Source: Bacillota bacterium (lineage in GTDB: Bacteria > Bacillota > Clostridia > Acetivibrionales > DSM-1351). Taken from it: a stretch of 12,500 nucleotides of DNA. The notes below the pieces were generated by a model. The model saw nothing but the letters and a program-made list of their open reading frames with translations. It searched no databases and had not been told where the DNA came from. Both the position numbers and the translations under genes were made by a program. Of this stretch, positions 7,305-12,500 are shown piece by piece (position 1 is the stretch's first letter; the number at the start of each line of letters is the position of its first letter). The stretch lies in NCBI GenBank assembly GCA_023417285.1, contig JAEZFR010000488.1, forward strand, positions 1 through 12,500, given 5' to 3'.

Positions 7305-7349
7305 CTTCTAGTTTCCAGCTGCAATAGTCTTTCTTGGGTTCTTGTCCAT
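7302..7349 (-). other. pgk/tpiA junction with an in-frame amber codon at the conserved Trp position
   Basis: On the minus strand Pgk's normal end (Met-Asp-Lys, ATG at 7349) continues in frame as NPRKTIAAGN. Then come TAG (7310-7308), AAG (7307-7305) and ATG (7304-7302). In triosephosphate isomerases this stretch reads RK-x-I-A-A-G-N-W-K-M-N-K-T, so TAG replaces TGG by one base. There is no intergenic spacer and no good ribosome binding site for tpiA. All other complete genes in the window end in TAA, or TGA in one case; this is the only TAG stop. Confidence 0.85.
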
Positions 7350-8531
7350 TAGACAAGCTATACCTGGGAGAATCTTTCCTTCTAGGTATTCAAGGGAAGC
7401 TCCACCGCCAGTTGAAATATGAGTTATTTTGTCAGCGTATCCGAGTTGTTCAACCGCAGCAGCTGAATCTCCACCGCCAACTATTGAAAGAGCGCCTGAC
7501 TCAGCAACTGCTCTAGCAATTTCCTTTGTCCCTGTAGCAAAGTTAGGGAATTCAAATACTCCCATAGGTCCGTTCCAGATAACTGTCTTTGCCTTTCTAA
7601 TTTCCTTTGAGAATTTTTCTATAGTTAATGAACCGATATCCATACCCATCCATCCATCTGGCATGTCATCAGATGGAACATACTTGATTTCAGTATCATT
7701 CTTGAATTCCTGAGCAACCATGCTACCGATAGGAAGCATTAGCTTAACGCCCTTAGCTTCAGCCTTTTCCATAAGGGACTTTGCAAGCTCAATCTTGTCT
7801 TCTTCACAAATTGAATTTCCGATGTGGTAACCCTTAGCCTTCAAGAAGGTGTACGCCATTCCACCACCGATTATAAGAGAGTCAACCTTTTCAATAAGGT
7901 TTTCAATAACTGCGATCTTGTCTGATACCTTGGCACCACCAAGGATTGCTACGAAAGGTCTTTCTGGGTTAGCAAGTGCCTTGCCCATAAATTCGATTTC
8001 TTTCTTGATAAGGAATCCGCAAACTGCTGGTAAGTAATCAGCAAGTCCTGCTGTTGAAGCGTGTGCTCTATGTGCAGTACCAAATGCGTCATTTACGAAA
8101 ATTTCTGCCATGCTTGCAAGTTCCTTTGCAAACTCTGGATTGTTCTTTGTTTCTTCTTTATGGAATCTAACGTTCTCAAGCATAAGAACTTCTCCATCCT
8201 TGAGTGCAGCAGCTTTTGCCTTTGCATCCTCTCCGATTACGTCCTTAGCCATTATTACTTCTTTACCAAGCAATTCACCAAGTCTAACCGCTGTTGGCTT
8301 CATGCTGTACTTTTCCTCTGGACCTTCCTTTGGTCTTCCAAGGTGAGATACCAATATAGTTTTAGCACCCTTGTCCACAAGGTATTTAATAGTAGGAAGA
8401 GCTCCCACTATTCTCTTGTCATCTGTAATGTTTTTGTCAGCATCCAATGGTACATTAAAGTCAACTCTAACGATGACTCTTTTACCAGCAACATCGATAT
8501 CCTCGATTGTCTTTTTGTTCATCATGCCCAT
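7308..8531 (-). CDS. pgk: Phosphoglycerate kinase with a C-terminal tail from triosephosphate isomerase
   Basis: Transfers the acyl phosphate of 1,3-bisphosphoglycerate to ADP, producing ATP in lower glycolysis. It has 407 residues, and the first 397 cover a normal-length Pgk. The N-terminal lobe has RVIVRVDFNVPLD, SHLGRPKEG, MLENVRFHKEE and DAFGTAHRAHAST. The C-terminal lobe has ILGGAKVSDK, GGGMAYTFLKA, NGPMGVFEFP and GGGDSAAA. The usual finishing segment HISTGGGASLEYLEGK is also present. The last ten residues, NPRKTIAAGN, are not Pgk sequence; they match the first strand of triosephosphate isomerase, and the gene ends at the amber codon in front of tpiA. The start at 8531 has TAGGAG nine bases upstream; the in-frame ATGs just inside are worse placed. 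A strong promoter lies about 120 bases upstream, leaving a leader of roughly 110 bases. No gapA or cggR precedes it here. Confidence 0.97.
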   Translation of the reverse strand: MGMMNKKTIEDIDVAGKRVIVRVDFNVPLDADKNITDDKRIVGALPTIKYLVDKGAKTILVSHLGRPKEGPEEKYSMKPTAVRLGELLGKEVIMAKDVIGEDAKAKAAALKDGEVLMLENVRFHKEETKNNPEFAKELASMAEIFVNDAFGTAHRAHASTAGLADYLPAVCGFLIKKEIEFMGKALANPERPFVAILGGAKVSDKIAVIENLIEKVDSLIIGGGMAYTFLKAKGYHIGNSICEEDKIELAKSLMEKAEAKGVKLMLPIGSMVAQEFKNDTEIKYVPSDDMPDGWMGMDIGSLTIEKFSKEIRKAKTVIWNGPMGVFEFPNFATGTKEIARAVAESGALSIVGGGDSAAAVEQLGYADKITHISTGGGASLEYLEGKILPGIACLMDKNPRKTIAAGN

Positions 8532-8649
8532 GAGTTCACGCTCCTAAATCTAAAATTTATTTATAAAATGGTTTAGTCTATAATTTTGGAAAAAGGGTAA
8601 TAAAGCTCGTCTATATAACTCCATTTTTCCATCTATTTAACCACCTGTT

Positions 8650-8678
8650 ATTTTATCTCTTTTTTAAATTGATTTCAA
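8650..8678 (-). promoter_or_regulatory. Sigma-A-like promoter of pgk
   Basis: On the minus strand TTGAAA (8673-8678) is followed after exactly 17 bases by TAAAAT (8650-8655), with predicted initiation near 8643. It lies within the 173-base gap after the permease gene, where I see no clear terminator, so some readthrough from the permease is possible. Confidence 0.68.
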
Positions 8679-8704
8679 TAGTTTGTGAGTAATTTAACGA
8701 TAGC

Positions 8705-10072
8705 TTAATCTTTTGATATGCTAGATGTTTTTGGTTTTGAGAATAATGCACCAACTACCATTACAACAGCAAATATAATCAAGTATGCTACAACAGCCAT
8801 TTTGTGGGAAACACAAGCGGCAAGTATCATAAATAAGCATCCCAAAATTGCTAATGCCGGCATAATAAACCTCTTAAAGGTATTCAAATCCTTTTCTTTC
8901 TTCATCAGCATAAAAAATACTGGTATATACATTGCATAGATTGTTACAATGGGCAATTCTGATGAGTCAAAACTGAAGAAGCCAAACCATGATGATTCAG
9001 CAAGATTTGCTCCATAGAAAAATAGCAACCACACACCACATAATAATAGCCCAAATATTGATGAATTTGTTGGCATATTTGTTGCCTTGTCAACCTGGTT
9101 GAACATTTCAGGCTTAGGACCAACATTTCTAGCAGAAAGTGAGTATATTCCTCTTGTACACCCAAGCATTAGACCATTTAAAGTACCTAGACAGGATATT
9201 ATTACGAAAACAAAAATTAATGTTCCACCCGCAGTAGATAAAATATTTTCAAAAGCGAGCTTTGCACCAGCTTCTCCCCCTGCCATCATTGTTTCATTTG
9301 TTACCGCTCCAGCCAAACCAACATAGTACAAAATATATATAAGCATTATCGCAAAGGTTCCCCCAACTAACGCCTTTGGAAGGTTTTTCTTTGCATCCTT
9401 AAGCTCCGCATTTATACTTGTAGCAATTACCCAACCCTCATAAGCAAAGGCCGTTGCAACTACTGCAGTAAACAAAGCACTGAAGGTATCAACTTCATTA
9501 ACTACTGTTGTAAAGTTATCAACAATCATGCCCGATCTTATTCCAACAATTGTACCCACAATAGCCATCAGCAGTAGCGGTATCAATTTGATAACTGTTG
9601 TGCTAACCTGAAACTTACCTGCTATTACAGGGGATAAAGCATTCATTGTAAAGCTTGCTACTAAGTACAGACATGCAATGGTCATACACTCTCCGCCCGT
9701 AATTGAGAATCCAAACAGAACACATGTATATCTTGCAGATACCCAAGCTAACACAGAGGTTAATGTTGGGTAATAAATAAGAGCCATAAACCAGCCAACA
9801 TAATATGCATACTTTTTGCCTAGCGCTGCTTCTGCATAATCAACAACCCCATTTACATACTCATACTTTGTAGCCATTACTGCAAAGGTATAAGCACAAG
9901 CTATCATGATTATTCCACCAATCACCCATGCCAATATACCTAATGGGAGATTGCCCCCTGTTTTAGTTAGTACCTTTTCCGCCTTAAAAAACACACCGCT
10001 TCCAATAACAATTCCTATAACCATTGCTATTGCAGTTAATAAACCATACTTCTTTTGCAACTTGTTATCCAT
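8705..10072 (-). CDS. APC-family amino acid permease
   Basis: A 455-residue polytopic membrane protein with about 12 hydrophobic segments, the usual size of APC transporters that move amino acids by proton symport or exchange. The first helix has VIGIVIGSGVFFKAEKVL, matching the family's G-[SA]-G-[IV]-F substrate-backbone motif. Helix 6 has ATAFAYEGWVIATSINAELKD, close to the SteT/LAT-like branch (FAYxGW...EE-[IL]KD). LPKALVGG and SCLGTLNGLMLGCTRGIYSLSARN follow as in the family. The start is backed by AGGGAG about five bases upstream and by a promoter 37-65 bases upstream. It is divergent from the parvulin gene and precedes pgk in the same direction. The substrate cannot be assigned; Ser/Thr or another neutral amino acid is a guess from the subfamily. 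Confidence 0.88.
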   Translation of the reverse strand: MDNKLQKKYGLLTAIAMVIGIVIGSGVFFKAEKVLTKTGGNLPLGILAWVIGGIIMIACAYTFAVMATKYEYVNGVVDYAEAALGKKYAYYVGWFMALIYYPTLTSVLAWVSARYTCVLFGFSITGGECMTIACLYLVASFTMNALSPVIAGKFQVSTTVIKLIPLLLMAIVGTIVGIRSGMIVDNFTTVVNEVDTFSALFTAVVATAFAYEGWVIATSINAELKDAKKNLPKALVGGTFAIMLIYILYYVGLAGAVTNETMMAGGEAGAKLAFENILSTAGGTLIFVFVIISCLGTLNGLMLGCTRGIYSLSARNVGPKPEMFNQVDKATNMPTNSSIFGLLLCGVWLLFFYGANLAESSWFGFFSFDSSELPIVTIYAMYIPVFFMLMKKEKDLNTFKRFIMPALAILGCLFMILAACVSHKMAVVAYLIIFAVVMVVGALFSKPKTSSISKD

Positions 10073-10108
10073 ATATTCTCCCTTTCTTTCAATATTAAGT
10101 TTAATATA

Positions 10109-10137
10109 ATCATATTATGTAAAAGTAAAAATTTCAA
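10109..10137 (-). promoter_or_regulatory. Sigma-A-like promoter of the permease
   Basis: On the minus strand TTGAAA (10132-10137), a 17-base spacer and TATGAT (10109-10114). Initiation near 10102 would leave a leader of about 30 bases containing the AGGGAG ribosome binding site. Confidence 0.62.
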
Positions 10138-10215
10138 TAAATAATACTCATTTAATATTGTATTTTAAAAAAGTCTACTTTCCCTTTAAATAAGCAGTAG
10201 CCCTACAATGTAATG

Positions 10216-10245
10216 TAGACAACCAATGCTATTATCTGTTATGAT
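10216..10245 (+). promoter_or_regulatory. Candidate promoter of the parvulin gene
   Basis: TAGACA (10216-10221), an 18-base spacer and TATGAT (10240-10245) with an extended TGT in front of the -10. This implies a leader of about 78 bases. It is back to back with the permease promoter, about 80 bases away. A second TATAAT nearer the gene (around 10283) has no matching -35. Confidence 0.5.
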
Positions 10246-10329
10246 TTACAAATAACTAATCAGCTATATTGTATTGAATATTTATAATGCTAGTATATGT
10301 TGGTTTAATAATTAATAGGAGAAAACACA

Positions 10330-11079
10330 ATGACAAATACAGAGATTCTTGCTACAGTTGGAACACAAAATATTACAAGAGCAGACTTAGAGGCTATTAT
10401 AAAGTCACTTCCACCTCAGACTGCTGCACAGTTTAACTCACCTGAAGGAATAAAGAGACTACTTGATGAGGTTATTCAACAGGAACTTATATATCTAGAT
10501 GCTGTTGAAAATGGATTGGATAAAGAACCTTCTTACCTTGAAGATGTTGAGAGAGCAAAGTCTGGAATACTAAAGCAGTATGCGTTAAATGCACTGCTTC
10601 AATCAGTAACGGTTACTAAAGAAGAGGTAAAAGCTTACTATGAAGCAAACAAAGAAAGCTTTGTTTCAGGTGGTGAAATTAAAGCAAGCCATATACTTGT
10701 AAATGAACTTGCTGAAGCATTTGAAATAAAGAGTGCTATAGAAGAAGGTCAAAGCTTTGAAGATGCTGCCAAGCAGTATTCAAGCTGCCCATCCGGCGAA
10801 GCAGGAGGAGACCTTGGATATTTCTCAAGGGGTATGATGGTACCAGAATTTGACCAAGCTGCGTTTAGCCTTGATGTTGGCGTATTATCAGAACCTGTTA
10901 AGACACAATTTGGCTATCACCTGATACAGGTTACAGATAAGAAGAATAGTGGCATCAAGGAATTTGATGAAGTACGTGATAAAATTGCTTCTGAATTAAT
11001 GACCAAGAAGCAGCATGAAGCTTTCGATTCAAAAATTGCTGACCTTAAAGGCAAATATGAAATAAAGAAAACTATGTAA
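10330..11079 (+). CDS. Parvulin-type peptidyl-prolyl cis-trans isomerase, apparently cytoplasmic
   Basis: A 249-residue protein that probably catalyses proline isomerisation and acts as a chaperone. Residues 1 to about 110 form a SurA/PrsA-like helical region (RADLEAIIKSLPPQTAAQF, then VTVTKEEVKAYYEANKESF). Residues about 115-210 are the rotamase domain: KASHILV, GQSFEDAAKQYSSCPSGEAGGDLGYFSRGMMVPEFDQAAF, and QFGYHLIQVTDKK at its end. Unlike PrsA or SurA it has neither a signal peptide nor a lipobox Cys, so I infer a cytoplasmic location. The start has AGGAG eight bases upstream. It is the only plus-strand gene, divergent from the permease and convergent with galE. Its clients cannot be inferred from its neighbours. 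Confidence 0.92.
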   Translation: MTNTEILATVGTQNITRADLEAIIKSLPPQTAAQFNSPEGIKRLLDEVIQQELIYLDAVENGLDKEPSYLEDVERAKSGILKQYALNALLQSVTVTKEEVKAYYEANKESFVSGGEIKASHILVNELAEAFEIKSAIEEGQSFEDAAKQYSSCPSGEAGGDLGYFSRGMMVPEFDQAAFSLDVGVLSEPVKTQFGYHLIQVTDKKNSGIKEFDEVRDKIASELMTKKQHEAFDSKIADLKGKYEIKKTM

Positions 11080-11145
11080 TTATATAACGTTTTATTGACT
11101 TGTCTAATATATATTTATGACTTACACACAATATTAATAAGTGAA

Positions 11146-11224
11146 AAGTGGCTGTAGTATGTATATCCATGAGTGGGATTTAATTGCCCGCTCCTAGATT
11201 ACAATACTACAGCACTTATTTTTT
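11146..11224. terminator. Two-way terminator between the convergent parvulin and galE genes
   Basis: AAGTG plus CTGTAGTAT (11146-11160, one bulged G) pairs with ATACTACAG plus CACTT (11204-11217), a 14-bp stem. Six Ts follow on the plus strand; a shorter TTTT follows on the minus strand. Inside the large loop a second hairpin forms from GAGTGGG (11171-11177) and CCCGCTC (11187-11193) with one G-U pair. It probably stops the parvulin transcript efficiently and the galE transcript less so. Confidence 0.75.
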
Positions 11225-11230
11225 ATCCCA

Positions 11231-12217
11231 TTACTTTTCGTAACCATTCGGGTTATTCTTGTGCCAATTCCATGCTGTCTCTACAATTTTAGATAAATCT
11301 GCAAATTCAGGCTTCCACCCAAGAACCATCATAGCCTTTTCTGAAGATGCAACCAAAACAGCAGGGTCACCAGGTCTTCTTGGAGCATCAACTGCCTTAA
11401 TGGGCATTCCGGTTACGTCTCTAGCCACCTCAACAACCTGTCTATTTGAAAAGCCTTTGCCATTACCAAGGTTGAAAACATCACTTTGAGCACCATTTCT
11501 CAAATGCTTAAGAGCTAATACGTGAGCCTGGGCTAAGTCTGATACATGTACATAATCTCTTACACATGTCCCGTCAAAAGTATCATAATCGCTACCAAAC
11601 AGCTTGATTTCATCCCTTTTACCCTGTGCAACCTGTAGAATAATAGGAATGAGATGAGATTCAGGTGAATGGGCCTCTCCTATCGCGCCACAGATATGTG
11701 CACCACATGCGTTAAAGTACCTTAAAACCACATGCTTAATTGCATAAGCATTATCTGCCCACTTGAGTATTTTCTCCACAGCAAGCTTGGTTTCCCCATA
11801 TGGGTTAATTGGTACTGTCTTGTCTGTCTCCTTTATAGGAATACTTTCTGGAATCCCATAAGTAGCCGCTGTTGATGAAAATACTATCTTATTTACACCA
11901 TTCTCCTGCATTACAGTCAGAAGATTGAGAGAAGAGATTACGTTATTGTTGTAATACTTTAATGGATCAGCAACACTTTCGCCCACCTCGATATATGCTG
12001 CGAAATGAATTACCGCTTCAATATCATTTTCTCTAAATACCTCTCTTACCTGCTCAATACTCCTCAGGTCAGCCTGAACAAACTTTCCTCCGAGCACTGC
12101 TTCCCTGTGCCCCTTCTCAAGATTATCCAGTATTATGACGTCCTCACCCTGTCTAAGCAATTCAGCCACTGTATGACTTCCAATATATCCTGCTCCGCCT
12201 GTTACTAAAACTGCCAT
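11231..12217 (-). CDS. galE: UDP-glucose 4-epimerase
   Basis: A 328-residue cytoplasmic NAD-dependent short-chain dehydrogenase-type enzyme interconverting UDP-galactose and UDP-glucose; the length is normal (about 330-340). The N-terminal Rossmann motif is TGGAGYIGSH (residues 6-15), with DNLEKGH and HFAAYIEVGES behind it. The active site has the Ser/Thr of FSSTAATYG (about 115-116) and the Tyr140/Lys144 pair in NPYGETK. RYFNACGA, IGEAHSPESHLIP, GTCVRDYVHV and FNLGNGKGFSN follow as in classical GalE. GGGAGG seven bases upstream fixes the start. It begins 27 bases after the galK stop, so the two are almost certainly co-transcribed for the Leloir pathway. galT is not in the window. Confidence 0.97.
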   Translation of the reverse strand: MAVLVTGGAGYIGSHTVAELLRQGEDVIILDNLEKGHREAVLGGKFVQADLRSIEQVREVFRENDIEAVIHFAAYIEVGESVADPLKYYNNNVISSLNLLTVMQENGVNKIVFSSTAATYGIPESIPIKETDKTVPINPYGETKLAVEKILKWADNAYAIKHVVLRYFNACGAHICGAIGEAHSPESHLIPIILQVAQGKRDEIKLFGSDYDTFDGTCVRDYVHVSDLAQAHVLALKHLRNGAQSDVFNLGNGKGFSNRQVVEVARDVTGMPIKAVDAPRRPGDPAVLVASSEKAMMVLGWKPEFADLSKIVETAWNWHKNNPNGYEK

Positions 12218-12244
12218 TTTAGCGCCTCCCTATGCACAAGAGTC

Positions 12245-12500
12245 TTACAAAATCTCTCTTGCACCATCACTAATTTCGCTTACATAAAATGCAGGTGTAA
12301 TACCCGTCTGTTCTTTATAGTTTTTACCTACCTGCTCAATAAAGAGGTCTACCTTATCCTCTGAAACAATATTAACTGTACAGCCTCCAAAGCCTGCCCC
12401 CGTCATTCTGGCACCTATAACACCAGGTACCTTCATTGCCTCTGCTGTCATAATATCCAGCTCCCTTCCGGTAACCTCATAGAGGTCCCGAATGGAATCA
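12245..12500 (-). CDS. galK: Galactokinase, C-terminal part (5' end beyond the window)
   Basis: The last 84 residues of a GHMP-family kinase that phosphorylates galactose at C1 with ATP. The reading frame is open to the window edge, and the first complete codons read DSIRDLYEVTGRELDIM, the conserved segment where galactokinase recognises a long-enough sugar handling history (S-x-R-D-x-Y-E-V-T-x-x-E-L-D). It is followed by VIGARMTGAGFGGCTVNIV, the third GHMP motif, and ends with YVSEISDGAREIL, typical of GalK. The truncation is caused by the window, not by mutation; the Met at 12451 is internal. It is upstream of and coupled to galE. Confidence 0.94.
   Translation of the reverse strand, partial: DSIRDLYEVTGRELDIMTAEAMKVPGVIGARMTGAGFGGCTVNIVSEDKVDLFIEQVGKNYKEQTGITPAFYVSEISDGAREIL

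Noticed and set aside
7302..7310. Simple start of tpiA by translational coupling at the ATG two codons after the pgk stop
   Set aside because: Coupling is mechanically plausible, but the product would lack the active-site Asn and Lys and the first strand of the barrel, so it cannot be the normal explanation of an active enzyme.
8061..8576. Plus-strand open frame of 171 codons opposite pgk
   Set aside because: It is antisense to the well-supported pgk, has no ribosome binding site or family resemblance, and is Cys/Phe-rich as expected from the reverse reading of a conserved gene. The other plus-strand frames opposite eno, gpmI, the permease and galE are rejected for the same reason.
8944..9165. 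Minus-strand 73-codon frame inside the permease gene
   Set aside because: It is a shifted reading of the permease; the permease frame itself is continuous, so there is no frameshift.
10167..10221. Possible attenuator upstream of the permease (GTCTAC/GTAGAC arms followed by six Ts on the minus strand)
   Set aside because: The stem is only 6 bp with a loop of more than 30 bases, and it lies upstream of the better permease promoter at 10109-10137, so it would not be in that transcript. It shows no T-box or known riboswitch motif.

Overview
This looks like a chromosomal segment of a low-GC, Gram-positive anaerobe of the class Clostridia. The evidence is AT-rich intergenic DNA, strong AGGAGG-type ribosome binding sites, mostly TAA stops, sigma-A-like promoters and a B. 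subtilis YoaS/YozG-like gene pair. The glycolytic proteins read most like the cellulolytic Ruminiclostridium group, but that placement is from memory and unverified. I see no RNA genes, CRISPR array, insertion sequence or phage gene.

Layout, mostly minus strand from high to low coordinates: the 3' part of galK (cut by the window edge) and galE form a Leloir pair. A convergent plus-strand gene encodes a cytoplasmic parvulin-type peptidyl-prolyl isomerase, and a two-way terminator lies between it and galE. Divergent from the isomerase gene is an APC-family amino acid permease with its own promoter. Next comes the lower-glycolysis block pgk, tpiA, gpmI, a long HD-domain dGTPase-like gene, and eno. 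Terminator-like hairpins follow tpiA, gpmI and eno, and there are separate promoter candidates before pgk and the HD gene, so this is a gene cluster with several transcription units rather than one simple operon. Last is a two-gene unit, a DUF2975 membrane protein plus a small XRE regulator, behind a good promoter and an array of short repeats.

Functionally, pgk, tpiA, gpmI and eno carry triose phosphates to phosphoenolpyruvate, and galK/galE feed galactose into hexose metabolism. The HD-domain protein between gpmI and eno is the odd member of the block.

The most striking observation is the pgk/tpiA junction. The two genes are in the same frame and separated by one amber codon. The last ten residues of Pgk are the first strand of triosephosphate isomerase, and the TAG sits exactly where the conserved Trp (TGG) of the Asn-Trp-Lys-Met-Asn motif belongs. 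Starting at the only Met after the stop gives a protein without the active-site Asn and Lys. The locus is therefore either a Thermotoga-like Pgk-TIM fusion interrupted by (or regulated through) an amber codon, a broken gene, or a single-base sequence error. The second noteworthy signal is a helically phased array of AGTAWCTAT units just downstream of the promoter of the DUF2975/XRE pair.
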